From positions 62,001 through 126,000 of the forward strand of contig WOGZ01000011.1 in NCBI GenBank assembly GCA_009733775.1: 64,000 nt of DNA. Reading direction: 5' to 3'. How positions within the stretch are numbered: position 1 is the first letter of the stretch; the number at the start of each line of letters is the position of its first letter. Positions 1 to 12,086 of this stretch are shown here, one piece after another. Under the pieces are notes generated by a model, which ran no database searches, was not told the origin of the DNA, and worked only from the letters and a program-made list of their open reading frames with translations. The position numbers and the translations under genes are program-made. The stretch comes from Alectoria sarmentosa (lineage: Eukaryota > Ascomycota > Lecanoromycetes > Lecanorales > Parmeliaceae).

Positions 1-138
1 TGGTCCAACTTCAACCAGGACACAGATTTTCAAGGGAGGTACGCTTGGAGCGAAAGACAGGTTGTGGGGCGCTTCGATGGCGATGATGGTTGGAGTTGCG
101 GTACTACTGTGGTTGTGATCACGGATGGGGTTGGCTGA
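1..138 (+). CDS. C-terminal end of a truncated unknown gene
   Basis: Frame 1 is open from the first base to a TGA at 136-138. It encodes about 45 residues, rich in W, D and G, ending in a hydrophobic stretch TTVVVITDGVG. The 5' part lies outside the window, so no family can be named. The composition looks like the last exon of a folded, possibly secreted protein, but an open run this short could be chance. Confidence 0.4.
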   Translation, partial: WSNFNQDTDFQGRYAWSERQVVGRFDGDDGWSCGTTVVVITDGVG

Positions 139-563
139 GAGATTATGAGTGCTGGCGTTTGGCAAAACAACACGAACTTTTTAGATGACAAAGTTGTATG
201 AGTAGCCATTACGGGAAAAGGTATCTACGCTCTCTAAGTTCATAATAATAAGAAGGATAGGAGTTCAACGACAGCCTCGCCTTCTTGTGAAGAGTGCCGC
301 CCACACCAGTCTTTTCCTAGACTGTTGGCATTTTCCCGTGCGCCTTGTACAGATGCGAGACATAAATCGCCAGATCGCATATGTGCAGGCAAAGATACGA
401 AGCGCTGCGGAGCCGTAAGCGAATCGGTGCGATCCTTAGGATGTTCCAAAATTGGCGACATTAGGCGCAAATGAAACATGGGAGTTGGAATTCATTGTCT
501 TTCCCATGTTTTTGAAAATGCCTGTCTTCCACATTCAGCATCTCCTGTCGATCCTCCAAAACG

Positions 564-1112
564 ATGTACCCTCTTCCGTTCTTCGCCTCCCTCCTACTGC
601 CACTCGTCATCGCCACCCCCCTCACCCTCGCTCCATCATCACAACCACTCAACCTCTCCCCCCTCACCACCGCCCCTCTATCCCCCACCACCAACCTCAC
701 GGACCTCGGCGTCAAAATCGGCTGCTTCAAACCGACCAAAACCCCCGCCTTCATCTCAACCAACAAACCCGACTGCGAAGCCACCCTCGACGCCTGGGTG
801 CGCGGCCACTCCCTACTCACGTCTCGGACATTCAGCCGGAAGGCGACTTCGATCTCCACCATCGACGACGTGCTGTTGCCGGTGCGACGCACGAGCGGGA
901 GCTGTGGGATCCATATGGATACGATCAATGAGGACGATGAGGTCACGATGACGCTGGCGGAGATATATGCGGAGCTATTGGGGCCGGATGGGGTGATGAA
1001 GCTGTGTTTGGGGCAGGTGAGGCTGCCGGCGATTGGGGGGCGGATGTCGGTGGGGCCGAGGGGGTTGTTGAAGGTTGTGGTTACGGGGGTGGGAGTGGGT
1101 GCTGAGAGTTAG
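564..1112 (+). CDS. small secreted protein, function unknown
   Basis: A single-exon frame of 182 residues starts with a clear signal peptide. The h-region FFASLLLPLVI is followed by a likely cleavage site near ATP, about residue 18-20. The mature part is Ser/Thr/Pro rich at its start and has four cysteines (around residues 54, 70, 114 and 148) that could form two disulfides. The rest is polar with a Gly-rich end. No catalytic motif is recognised. Small secreted Cys-containing proteins of this size are common in filamentous ascomycetes and some act as effectors, but nothing here supports that role specifically. High-GC codons with C-ending wobble positions support real coding. Confidence 0.65.
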   Translation: MYPLPFFASLLLPLVIATPLTLAPSSQPLNLSPLTTAPLSPTTNLTDLGVKIGCFKPTKTPAFISTNKPDCEATLDAWVRGHSLLTSRTFSRKATSISTIDDVLLPVRRTSGSCGIHMDTINEDDEVTMTLAEIYAELLGPDGVMKLCLGQVRLPAIGGRMSVGPRGLLKVVVTGVGVGAES

Positions 1113-3314
1113 CATTCGGACATTGGAGGGGGGAGGGGATTTTTCCCCCTTATTTTCAAAGAGAATGATGGCGAGCACCAAGAGACCATGAGCCTTTCAA
1201 CGAAAACTTGAATACAAAGGGTCAGTAGATTGTCACTACCACAGACACTATTGCTTGCTTCCCTGGGAGAAGGTACGCCTATCGTAGTATTCCATGAGTA
1301 TCAGAACATTTGATTGCTTTCGCAATTCCATTTCCATTCTCAGCCACAATATCAACTTTTGAGAAGCGATGACAAGTACCGAGTCTGCGAGTGACGAGAT
1401 GGATGTTGTGGAGGGCTGGAAAATTTGAGAAGGTCACTTCTATCTGGAAGGGAATACGAACGAGAACGCTTTCTCAAAGAGCATGACGAGACGACGAGAG
1501 CTGACGTGGAATTAATTTGGATTCGAAGATGGCAGGCAGCACTGGCAGAACTTGGGTGCAAGAATGATCGGCTGAGAAGTGCGATGGACAAAAGGTTCAT
1601 GACTGCGAAAGATCACCTGTGGCTCCATACAGTGATCCCGTCTTATGCTGATACTAAGATGGATACTCTGCTAATACGGTTGGCGGGAATGCTTAATCTT
1701 CGATGAGCGACAATCACCGAGCGTTGGGCTCGTGTTCGTAAAGGGTTAAATTGTAAAGTTGATAGCAGGAGTCGCTTTGAGTGCGGTCAGGGAAGGTTGG
1801 GAGCGCGCCGGAGGATGCTAGTATTCGCTTGGTATGTCCGCTCACTGAAAGGCAGCGGCATGTTCTACCACCATGACCTGAAACTTGGTGATCCATTGGA
1901 CAACTTGGAGCTCTCAGAGGCTTCCACAGGATCCGGAGTCGAGGTGAAGTAAATGCCAGGGCTACAAATTTGATAAACATCTTTGCTGTCTTTGTCGGCC
2001 AATGGCGGCCGAGCAGAACGAGTACGACTCCTGCTTGAGCACCGCGAACATATTATTACCCCGAAGCAATTTGGGCACTCGAAGAAGCCGGCGCAGATCA
2101 AAACGCCGGGCCACTCCCTATTTGAATTTTGTTACTTGTTGTAAATGGAGTCAACGCCGGGCTAACTATAAGTAAAGGAGACACGTATCGAGGTGGGACC
2201 AGATATCGATTCAGATCGCATTTATGCATACTCTCTATTCTTCGAGATTCTGGCACCACAACCCAAGCATTGGGGTCATTCTATCTCTCACCGCTGTTGC
2301 TCACACGAGTTCCACAGTACATATTCTCGAATTGACTGAGCTCTCAAGCACGTCTGGTGCGCTTTGCATGCTTTGAAAACCAGGGAACGATATAATGCGT
2401 CCTCCATTCACCAAAGGAATTTCGCAACGTACAAAAGTTGAGTCTAGGTAAATAAATAAAGACGTGCGATAGGCAGCGGTGTTCCTGGGTCTTAACATGT
2501 CGGTTGCGCTGGACCAGCCAAGAGAGATGCTAAGCCTAATGTGAGAAGTAAAAGCCCAGAAAAATTTAGACCAGGTTTAAGAATATGGAAAAAGCGATGT
2601 AGAGACCAAAAAAATGGAGGAAACACAGGCAGGGGGTGAAAATTGAAGCTAGAAGGGAGGTAGTAGACAATAAGGCCAAGGAGGAGGCAGAGAGAAAAGC
2701 TAACGAGGAAGCTGACCGGAAGACTAAAGAAGAGGCAGGAAAAAATGCTAATGAGGAAGCGGACAACCCCAAAATTGGCAAGTAGAAGCAAAAACACTGC
2801 TGGCTAGACGCTTCGCCCACCCCGTATGGGTGTGGCGAGTATTTTGGGTCATGAATGAGACCGCTGAAGTCCACAATGTGTAGCTGACCTGCTGAGGCAG
2901 GCGAGGCTTTTAACATTTTGCCAATGTTCGAATTAAATTCTTGAGCATGTTGTAAGGAGGACTAGATCTTGAGAGGAATCAAGGGCTGAACCACTACTTT
3001 ATGTAGAAACAGACTTTGTAGCGCTGGCTTTTGGAGATGGACATCAATGCCAAGATCCATAAGGCTGAGAAATCCCTGGAATATCGGCGCCGAAGTGCCG
3101 CAAAGGCCTAGCATTGCTTCATTGCAGCGACAAGCATTACTCACACATTGTCTTTCACTACTCACTGTTTTACACAGCGAACGTCTCACCTTCCAGGACT
3201 GTGTTACTGTTCCTGAGTCTGCCAAAACCATCATCAAGCTCCTTCCTGCCTAGCGCATGCCTCTGGCTCCAGTGTAATCCAGGCCCCAGCCAGTGCACGC
3301 GACAGACCGACAGG
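1113..3314. other. intergenic stretch with weak coding remnants
   Basis: No gene with a start, splice logic and recognisable domain was found. Two remnants are worth recording. A 93-codon open frame at 1425-1706 (+) has charged composition but starts only at TTG. At 2603-2785 (+) an open frame reads as Lys/Glu/Ala-rich repeats (units like EEAERKA, EEADRKT, EEAGKNA) ending in TAG, typical of the coiled-coil tail of a lost gene. Neither has a visible start or upstream exon. Confidence 0.4.
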
Positions 3315-3887
3315 ATGGCAGCGGGCCTCAAGACTATCATCGCTTTGTCCTTTGTATGCTCCACTCCACTTTTCACCCTCCCTTCTCTCATTCTCATCCT
3401 CCTTCTCCTATTCCTAGACCTCAACTAACCGCCAAAACACTGGTAGGTCCTCGCCATTGGCTTCCTCCTCGTCATCCTCTCCTCCGCCCTTTTCCACAGC
3501 TACCTGACCCTGCTCGTCGTAGCTACCTACGTAGTTGCACCATTGCCGAACTGGATATGCGGGAGATGTGCGAACCCGGATGATTTTATGGAGAGCGCAG
3601 GGAGTGCAGTGGTGGATTTTGGGAGGTTCTGCACGGGGTTCTTGGTTGTGATGGGCGTTGGTATGAGCTTCTTCGCCATAATATTTGGAAGCTGGCTCTT
3701 GTTCTGAGTATGGACCCGTGATGAAGCATTTATACTGACGTGTATTTCTATAGCACTTCCGGCATTGCTGGCCCACTGCGCCCTAATCACTGTCCCGGCT
3801 ATGGCTATGTCAATAATTGGCGGATTGCTGATCTATGGGACCATCATCAGCTTTACGATGTTCTTTCAGGAGGAGCAAGATTTCTAG
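3315..3887 (+). CDS. VPS55: VPS55 / OB-RGRP family endosomal membrane protein
   Basis: Three exons join to a 128-residue protein: 3315-3353, 3447-3660 and 3754-3887. Introns have GT..AG ends and the frame is kept (GTT G|CA at the second join). The protein starts MAAGLKTIIALSF and has four hydrophobic segments: residues ~5-40 as two helices, then ~75-100 and ~103-122. Between helices lies the family region AP(L/I)PN, followed by a short loop ending in DDFMES. Yeast Vps55 acts with Vps68 in late-endosome to vacuole traffic; the human homologues are LEPROT/LEPROTL1. Length and topology match the family (about 120-140 residues). The usual FLLVILSSALFHSY core is well preserved. Identification is by recalled family pattern. 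Confidence 0.88.
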
Positions 3888-4457
3888 AGCCTGGTTTGGC
3901 ATGTATGAATAAGGATCGGGAGTCGCGTCGGTGGTACACGGAGCCGATTTGGTTCGCGATGGGTAATGAGGATTTAAAGGAGCTACCTTCAAGATACTTG
4001 TAGCGAAAATCATGTGAAGGATCCTGGCAGCCTACAATTCACTTGGTGCAATCTGAAATGCCAGAGCTGGTTAAAGACGCTGCTTCGTTCCCCTGCAACT
4101 AGATCGCCTTCTCTGCACTCCTGTTCCAAGCAAGTAGAGGCCCCTCAATTGTTCTTGAACGTCATCATTTTGTACATTTCTAATCAGGAGCGGGGAAGCT
4201 CTCCGTGTTGTCCATACTACCTCATCTGTAGGCTATTGATGATGGCTCGGATGAACCTCGTATATCTCGGGGATATCTCGGGAACCATCTGCCGCGGCTG
4301 CTTCTCGCGCGTCTCCATTTATTCTTTGCACAACCGCAGCACCATTGACCATTGACCGACGCTGCAGTTCTGTTGCTACGCGCCTTAGGTTTGCCTGAAG
4401 CTAGAATGCTAAGAAACATGCTGCCGAGATAGGACCTCATAGAACAATGCAGCAACA
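3888..4457. promoter_or_regulatory. VPS55 3' region and SLD7-like upstream region
   Basis: About 570 bp between two genes on the same strand. Short open frames here overlap in several phases and look like chance. I see no repeat, tRNA or mobile element. The 3' UTR of the VPS55-like gene and the promoter of the Sld7-like gene must lie here. Confidence 0.4.
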
Positions 4458-5963
4458 ATGACGGAAGTATGGAGCGGCAATATCAGCACCGATAATCCGG
4501 CTGCCTGCATCCAAGGTAATGCACGACCCCCCTGTCACAGCCACGTACACGCTGACCATCATGCAGACGTCAACATCTGGGCTCCCAATTCCTTGACACG
4601 GTTCCCCCTTTCTCTCCATGCAAAGTTGCATTTCCTATCCCTTGTCGAGGTTGCAAGGATACCGTTATACCTGGCCGCAGGACCGTCCTGCGATGTTTCA
4701 ACGGGAAATGAAACTACTACGAGATGGCTCACTGAGGCGTTGCTGGATGGTGGAAATGAGGATATTGACAGCGCGTCAAGGGAGCCGTGGTGGTCACACC
4801 TCGGCGGGCAATCGGAGAATGGCATACTCGTAAGGGTTGAGACTGAGAATGAGGAGCGTGAGATGCGGAATGTCGTTACAGAGGTTCTGCTTTACGCTGC
4901 GGTTACAAGGAATAGCCCAGCGATGCCAACACTTCCGGCGTCATCCTCCCCAGTACCTCCTGATGAAGATCCTGAAGACGCTCTAAGCCAGGGTGGAAAG
5001 ACGGCCAAAGTCTTCGCTCTACCAATATGCTCGAACGTCATCGGCTTCGCGAAAAATTCGATGGAGGTATGCCCACCAACTCCAACAGAGTTCCAGAGCA
5101 TCGAACAAGCCTGCTTTCTTCCACCTACATATGATCTGGCTCGAGTCACGCAGCCAGCACCTCAAAAACGTCAAAGCATTTCCACCCTGTTCGAGGATGC
5201 GAGGAAGAAAAGGAGGAAGTTCAAAGGGCGAGGTGGAGAGAGCATTTCCCAAGCTATGGCTAGCATGGACCGCCTACCTTCACAGCATGGACTCCCGGAG
5301 AAGCAGGAGGAGCCTCAGCCACGGCAAACCGATTTAAGAAGGCAGAGTCTCTCGCGAGCATCGAGCATGGCATCTGTCGCCGGTCCAGAATATCCTCGGC
5401 CTGTATCCCGCTCAGGGCCCCTAGTCAATGGCAAGCGGTCATCGCTACACCGGGTGGAGAGCGCGATATCTCCTCGAGACAGCCTAACACCCTTCGATGC
5501 AGATGGTAGCTTTACGCAACAGAACAAAGGTGCACTCACTAAGGTCGTCATGGCTGGCATGCGTATACATGGATTACAGCAGAAGAAAAGGCCACCAAGC
5601 AAGTCAATGCTCCCGGGTCAAGAGACACTGCTCACCGAAACAAATGGAGCATTGTATGAGGCCGAGAACGAGTACAAGCTCGTCTACCACCAAACCTTTA
5701 AAGCGGCCGTGTTCGCCTTCCGAAAACACCTCGACACGCTGCTCATTTCTCAAGAGACGATGCGGGACGTCGTAGACCGACTGCTGACCACATTCTGTAC
5801 AGATCCCATGGCAGTAGATCGTGTTCCTGACGGCAGCGAATACCAGGGATTCGAAGCCAACAACGGACAACCATATTCCAGCCCTTTCGACAAGCCAAGC
5901 AGCCAAGCTCGGTTCTCCAACGTTGCAAACGGTTGGAACACTCCGACCGTCAAGAAACGTTGA
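4458..5963 (+). CDS. SLD7: Sld7-like DNA replication regulator
   Basis: Two exons (4458-4515 and 4567-5963) give 484 residues. The 51-nt intron has GTAATG..CAG ends and a CTGAC branch site. It is also free of stops, so a retained-intron reading of 501 residues cannot be excluded. The N-terminal third has a beta-rich look, the middle is disordered with a basic patch KKRRKFKGR, and the conserved block is C-terminal. That block runs from about residue 340 (TKVVMAGMRIHGLQ) through EYKLVYHQTFKAAVFAFRKHL to RDVVDRLLTTFCTDP, and resembles the Sld7 C-terminal domain as I recall it. Yeast Sld7 binds Sld3 and helps Cdc45 loading at origins. The family assignment rests on this C-terminal pattern only. 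Confidence 0.68.
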   Translation: MTEVWSGNISTDNPAACIQGNARPPCHSHVHADHHADVNIWAPNSLTRFPLSLHAKLHFLSLVEVARIPLYLAAGPSCDVSTGNETTTRWLTEALLDGGNEDIDSASREPWWSHLGGQSENGILVRVETENEEREMRNVVTEVLLYAAVTRNSPAMPTLPASSSPVPPDEDPEDALSQGGKTAKVFALPICSNVIGFAKNSMEVCPPTPTEFQSIEQACFLPPTYDLARVTQPAPQKRQSISTLFEDARKKRRKFKGRGGESISQAMASMDRLPSQHGLPEKQEEPQPRQTDLRRQSLSRASSMASVAGPEYPRPVSRSGPLVNGKRSSLHRVESAISPRDSLTPFDADGSFTQQNKGALTKVVMAGMRIHGLQQKKRPPSKSMLPGQETLLTETNGALYEAENEYKLVYHQTFKAAVFAFRKHLDTLLISQETMRDVVDRLLTTFCTDPMAVDRVPDGSEYQGFEANNGQPYSSPFDKPSSQARFSNVANGWNTPTVKKR

Positions 5964-7750
5964 ATGTGACGAAAAAGCAGGAAGGCATGATCTGCTAGCA
6001 TGGCAACAGTCATCAAAGTTGTGTAACAAATCATTCTCGGAACAACGCTTTGACGAGAGGCTGTCACTGCAAGACGTTACGATAAGTGAACAATATGACG
6101 CACGAGTTCAGAAACCCAAGTCTTCAGAGAGCTTCAGACAAAGAATGGTGGAAAGCTATGTCGCGAGCATGCTCCTTTGGGGTGAAGGTCGGCCTCAGGA
6201 TCACCCGGGAACTCTCAGGGTAAGTGCTCATTCCCATTCAATCGATTGGATGCTGGCTCTATGTCCGTTCTTGACCCCATGATTGTCGATTCACGCTCGA
6301 GAGCTCCGTTTACTTATTCCGTTCTCCAGATAATTCAGTGTACTGTACAGCATAATTGTGGAAGTTCTATTGGGTCATTTCCCAAGGGGTCGTCACCCGG
6401 AAATTTAAGCTCACAACGAGATAAATCATGCGCTTTCTTCTACCTTTGCCCTCGCCACTGCGTCTTCGTTATATTAGCAGGTAAATCGCTGAACACGGCA
6501 GCTGTCGAAATTCGGGTTCCCAGCCATGTTTCAGCTATGACTTATGCGCCTGTCGGCTATACCATTTCAGTAGTATGGGGTCAAAGACATCCCCCAGGGA
6601 ACTGCTGAGATAAGAATTTATTCATCTTATATATCATTGGTGATCACCGTTCTTTCTACATATCTTATGACAGCAGCTGCGCTACTATCTTTGAAGCATA
6701 GTTAAAGTTGACGGAACCCATGAAGTCTGTGGTAGGTAGGTAGGTATGTAAATAATCATCGAGGACGAAGTTGGTCGAACAATGAGTGTTGAAGCACTAC
6801 TGCTCTTGAGGATTCCTGCTGTCCTTTCTGGACTGGAATAAGCTGTGGCTACTTTTGCGCTTCGTAGACTCGGCAGCATGTACGATTTCACACTGATTTT
6901 GCACCTGTCCATGTATTGATTGATAGCGCAGTTTCAAGGTCAAGCTAGTTCAAGCATAGTTAGTAGCTCGTGATGTCCCTTCAACTTGCAACTTGCAAGC
7001 GTGGAACATCTCTTAAGTAGGTTTTCGACTTTCCTCTTTCCTTTGTACGAGAAAGTCTCATCTGAACCTCAATCTGAAGCAGGGGAAGATGGCGCAATAT
7101 GTCAGTTCAAACACTTCCTCCATCAGCGCAAAGTAAACATGGTACGAGAAGATAGGTATGGTTTCGACAATTTTCTTGAGTTCTCGTCTCGTTGACCTCG
7201 TTTCGGTGAATCCAGGGTCGTTTGTGATGAAATCTGACACCAGACTAACCATAAATCTACGCCACTAACAACCGAGCCACAGCTCATACCAACAACCATC
7301 TGTCTGTGCTTCTGGCCCATTTCAGACACTGTTGACATCGGACGGCTCGACCAGGGATGTTGCCGTAAGTAGAAACGACGGTCTTCAATTCATCAATATG
7401 TATCCTCCTTTGCTTCATTCACTCGTGCGACACTCTTCCCTACGTCGATATAAAATTGGCGAGAAATCGAGCTAAGAGTGTGGCATGATGAAACGGTTTG
7501 ACCAATCTCTGCCGTACACAGTACGAGAAAAAGAGATGCTAAAATCCGTATTGTTATTATTATTGTCGACTTTTCTGACACCACCAACTATCATGGTGGT
7601 TTGAGGCAATTATTCTGGAGCTCGGCACTGCTCGGGGTTGGCCATGTCAACGGTTCAAGTGCTGACTGTTCTGGAGGGTCTTCTCTATCTCCTCTTTTCT
7701 CTTTCCGAGACAAAAGCGTTCTCTGTTTCTTTCTCCCATTTCTCAGCACT
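5964..7750. other. 1.8 kb intergenic stretch without a supported gene
   Basis: Several short open frames occur on both strands, but none shows a domain, a plausible splice chain or a signal peptide with good context. The stretch is AT-richer than the neighbouring genes. It contains a short (GTAG)n-like run near 6731-6745. It must include the 3' UTR of the Sld7-like gene and the promoter of the SGNH hydrolase. Confidence 0.4.
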
Positions 7751-8986
7751 ATGTATGTTCCAAAGGAGTTTTACGGTGCCCAAGACATGCACGACTATGT
7801 CCCCAAGGACATATATGCTTCCTTGCGCAACCCTCCAGTCGCTCTACCTCGCAGGGTTTTGAGTTTCTTGACCATTGCAGTCCCCTTCAGCATCTTCTGG
7901 TTATTACTATCCTACGATCGCTTGCCGTCTTTTCTTTCGGCGGGACCCGCGAGGACTACCACCACCCACTGGCAGGGTTGGGCTAATATAGAGAATCTCA
8001 TTATCTTGTATGCTATCAGTTGACAAGCCCGGAAAAGGCAAAATCAAACTGACCATCATCACCAGCGGAGACTCCTACAGCAGCAGCGACTTCAATCCCA
8101 AAAAAGAACAGCCATCCCCCACCAACCCGTTTGGCAACCCTCCTCTGCCGAAATCGTCATCCATTGATCAGAAATGGATTCACTATCTCACAATGACCTA
8201 CAACAGCAGCGTGATCCAGACGTACAACATGGCCAACTACGGTGCCACGATGGATGGCTTCGTGCGTTTCTATCATGAGCATTTCATGCCGCACTATGGC
8301 ATCAGCAACCACACTGGTGCTGCTGGGTGGAATGCAACAAATAGTCTGTTCACTACGTTTTTTGGCATCAATGATGTGAGGAGGTGTACGGACCAGCCGC
8401 TCACAAAGGACGACTGCTCGGAAATTTTTGAAAGTCTTTTTGCAATTTATGCCTTTCTGCTCGAGCAGGTGAGCAACTCTCCGCGGACAATGCTTTCAAG
8501 GTCTATAGCTAAGTCTCTCCCTCTTCCCAGCTCTACATCACCGGCGCCCGCAACTTCCTTATTCTCAACATCCCGCCCCTGGACCTGATGCCCTTCTCGC
8601 GCAAATGGGGCCGCCCGGTCCCTCCCCGCGCCGTCTCGGACTGGAACATGCGCCTCGCCTACCTCGCCTCCAACCTGACGCACGCACACCCGGACGTGAC
8701 AGTCTTCCAGTTCGACACGCACGCCCTCTTCATCAAAGTCATCGACGATCCCAAATCCTACCCCCAAACGGCGATCTACAAGAATACGGCGGACAACTGC
8801 GAGGAATACAAGGCGGCGAGCAAGAAGAATGATTTCGACGAGGCTTGTGGCATGGAGTTGGAGGAGTATCTCTGGCACGACGCGCTGCATCCGACCACGG
8901 CGGTGCATGAGGCCATGGCGGCGCAGGTTGCGCAGATGTTGGATGGGGTGCATGGGGGGAAGGATAGTGGTAAGGAGGGAGGTTGA
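7751..8986 (+). CDS. membrane-anchored SGNH/GDSL hydrolase (CE16-type acetylesterase-like)
   Basis: Exons 7751-8007, 8066-8468 and 8531-8986 give 371 residues. The first join restores the block I motif: TT|C GGA GAC TCC gives F-G-D-S, nucleophile Ser89. Block III GIND has Asn188, and block V reads HDALH with the catalytic pair Asp337 and His340. A hydrophobic segment at about residues 36-52 suggests a type II signal anchor, so the catalytic part would face the secretory lumen or outside. The NxT/NxS sites fit that location. Fungal enzymes with this arrangement are usually placed in carbohydrate esterase family 16, which removes acetyl groups from xylo- or acetyl-oligosaccharides. The substrate here is inferred only from family resemblance. 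The start was chosen as the first Met before the anchor in the open frame. Confidence 0.82.
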
Positions 8987-10022
8987 GATGGGGGAAATCG
9001 ACCAACCGAGATGCCTTTCGAGCCTTGATGGCTCCCATCCTCTGAAAAGACCGCCGTTATGGAGCATTCAGACGGGCTGCATACGAGGATACTATCAGAT
9101 CTCTATGATACGACGACAGCGGCGACATGGAAATCCAACATGCCAACCTACGCAAATCCATCAACTGGAATCATCAATCAGAGCTCTCACACACCAATCT
9201 CGATCCGTTCCCAAGGCTTCTCCTCGGCCCCAACGGTATACACCAGCAACGAAATCGGACCACGCACTTCTGCGACTAGTGGATCCAAATCCCCAAAAGA
9301 AAACGTCCAAAACGACGAATAAGGATCAGCGCCTATCGTCCTACTCCACAGCCAGGTATCTTAAGGAAAACACTCAGGAGCCGTGACGAAGACGCACTCT
9401 CTCACTCTCACACACTCTCATTCTCACGGGACAGATGGATGCATGCATGCATGCATGATAGTGTAAAGATGGTGACGAAATGGATGGATTGAGATTGCTA
9501 AAATGCCAAGATTTTATCGTGAATGGATTGATGCAAAAGCGCATGCCATCGCTATAAGCGGACACGGTAGACATCGCCATCACCACTGTAGTGGTACTAT
9601 CTGCTTGCTTGCTTGCTTGCTTTGCTTTGCTAGATAGATGGATGGATGGATGGAGCGGCAAGTTAGGGTGTGGAGAAAGCGATGCCACCAATGCGAGAAG
9701 CGAGCGCTTAGGATGAGATGTTTATTTACCGATGAGTAGAGGAAGCAATCACAACAATGGATCCATCAAAGCGGGTTCGAAATGTTCTCGCATCACAGGG
9801 TTGGGAAAGTGGTTCTAGACGAGGACGACTTCTAGGAATAGATAGGGGATAGTAAATCGTGGCTTGTCAGATAGGTAGATTTGAGGCCATGTGGCCGAAC
9901 GCAGGAGAAGGAAGGGAAATGAAGACAAGTCAATCGCTAGATTAAATGTTCCCCAGCATCATGATGCACGGTCTACAAGGCAATCTACATACATATATGA
10001 ACCGCAATCGTAAATACCACCC
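8987..10022. other. convergent intergenic region with simple repeats
   Basis: The SGNH gene (+) and the CLPTM1 gene (-) end toward each other here. No gene is supported. The region carries several microsatellites, listed separately, and presumably both 3' UTRs. Confidence 0.5.
9396..9652. repeat. microsatellites: (CT/CA)n, (GCAT)n, (GCTT)n, (GATG)n
   Basis: CTCTCACTCTCACACACTCTC begins near 9396. GCATGCATGCATGCAT follows near 9440-9458. GCTTGCTTGCTTGCTT is at about 9603-9620, and GATGGATGGATGG at about 9637-9652. These are simple tandem runs in the gap between convergent genes. Such runs are prone to slippage and no coding role is seen. Confidence 0.85.
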
Positions 10023-12086
10023 TCACCTCCGCTTTTTCGCACTCGCCTTTTGCGACCCAGTAGCCATACTCGCCACCTTCTTATCCACACCCACCTTCGC
10101 ATCCGCCTCCGGGGGTGCCGCCAGCGGTTTGTTAGCGATTTTCTCCTCGACTTCCTCGTCATCGCCTCCCTGCCCAAATTCATTGACTCTTGTCGTGTCA
10201 ACTTTGTACGCATAGCTCTGATACAGATAGACGAAGAAGATGACATCATCGCGCAGCGTTGCTAGACGATGGAGCGTTGGCATTTTGATTGTGAAAGCGA
10301 AGAGGTCGTCGATGAAAGTGTTGAGGACTTTGTACGTCATGGCTCTGGCGGGCATGTGGGCGACGCTCTGGGGTATGTTTAGTATGGAGAGGGGATGGGA
10401 ATGGGGATGGGGATGGGTGAGCGTACCTTTAGTCTGTAATTGATGTAGAGACTCGGGACCATCATTAAGAAACCATATGCGTAGACGCTGCCGACGAGCG
10501 TGGTGATGACGAAGCTATACCAGCTCTTGTGGGTGTCGTAGATGACGCTGTAGACCGCGTAGGCTCCGAGTAGCGGTACTGCAACCATGTAGAGATAGCG
10601 GAAAGCGATTTCGTCGTACTCTTTCGTCTTCTCTTCTGTCTGCGAGAGCTTGTGCTTGTCCTCAAAGGTGATCTTATATGGCAGAAATGATCCCGGCTCT
10701 GATTCGCGGACTCTAACATCGACGGTTTTGGTAATCTTCCAAGCCTCGAGAAGGATACCCATTCCTTGTCCCAATAGGATCATCCAGGAAGTGCCTTCGC
10801 TGTTGTCCATGAGATACAAAAAGATGACGGTCTGCATGAAGACATTGGCGAGAATTGTTCTGACGGAGATGCCAACATTGTCTTTCTTGTTGCGCCAATG
10901 AGAGACGTCACTCTTGAAAGCTAGGGCTTCGAAGATCATGTGAAGAACGCTGACTATGCCCGTGGTTGCTAATAGGTAGACGTTCGTGTCAACGAGTACC
11001 CGCTTGAACATCTCGAATTCGCTACCATCTCCACTGGCCGGCATTGGACCACCACTGGCGGCTTGGCTTTGAGTCTGCTTCATACCCTCATCAATGCTGG
11101 CGTAGATAGAGAACTTCCAATTGGCCATGTTGTTCAAGGTGATGTGAAGAGGGAGCTCTTTGACCGTGGTATTCAGCTCCGTCATGTGGTCTTTGAGCTG
11201 CCAAAAGGTATTCACGAAGAGAATAGGGTAGTACCAGCCATTCTGGCCTGACGCATCTCGCGCTCCAGTGGTCTCAAGGTGCACAAATTGGCGGACGGCA
11301 GGGTGCATAGTCGTGTATGGTTGGGAGCCAGAGTCCGGAATGAAAGACATGGTGAAATTGGGATGGTAGTAGGATCCAATACCGGGTGTCTTTGGGACGC
11401 CCTCTTCCATGGTTTCATTCTCGTTTGAACTGCCTAAGAGACTCTTCGTCTTTGTGACTTTTTTCTTCGGCATAAATTGGTTCAGAGGACGAACGAAGTG
11501 GTATGCTTTCGCCACGTCGTAGCCTCTAGTTGTAGGGTCAAGAGTGTGCCCATGAAGAGCGATGTAGAAATGCGCCCATAGGGTACCGTTGTTTTGCACC
11601 TCATCGGGAACTTTGAAGGTCGTGTCGATGTCCCGACTCTCTTTCCAATCCCCAATTGTGAACCCTTTCTCTTCCAATACCAGGCTCTCAGTCTTTACAG
11701 AGCTCAACGCAGGCATAGCGACTGACGACGACACATATATTGACAAATCTAGGGTGCTGTTCAAGGGCCATATCGGTGCGATCACTTGAGGTATTGGGTT
11801 GTACGTCGCTACCGAACCATCCGCTCTGTCATCGAAGGCGGGGACCGGGGCTCCTGCAAGCGGCGCGGAAGTATTCGAGCTTCCACCTTTGTTGCCGAAG
11901 AATTGGGAAATGGCGTATTGTGTGAGCATGAAGATAACTATGCCTTGAAGAGCCGATTTCATAGTTCCCTAATACTTGGTCAGCATCGATGGCGGAGAGG
12001 TAGGCAAAGTCCAAATGACCAGTTCTCACACTTAGACCAGTTTGCCCATCGCCTGCATCGGTAGGCTGAGCTGCTTGAGGAGGCAT
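10023..12086 (-). CDS. CLPTM1 family transmembrane protein
   Basis: Complement of three exons, 12030-12086, 10427-11968 and 10023-10367, giving 647 residues. Both introns have good ends (GTGAGA..TAG and GTACGC..CAG). The second join links YRLK to SVAHMPARAMTYK. The small first exon supplies the start MPPQAAQPTDAG. The protein has an N-terminal hydrophobic segment (about residues 24-36), a large lumenal part with several NxT/S sites, then a cluster of C-terminal membrane helices (about residues 330-540). Signature stretches such as WYYPILFVN and DDLFAFTIKMPT match cleft lip and palate transmembrane protein 1 as I recall it. The human protein and its relative CLPTM1L are ER/Golgi multipass proteins, and CLPTM1L has been linked to GPI-lipid scrambling. 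The tail is Lys/Ala rich and cytosolic. Confidence 0.9.

Noticed and set aside
10379..10426. CLPTM1 frame continuing through RSPIPIPIPIPSPY as the true C-terminus
   Set aside because: This is read-through of a C-rich intron. Splicing at GTACGC gives a conserved membrane-protein end instead.
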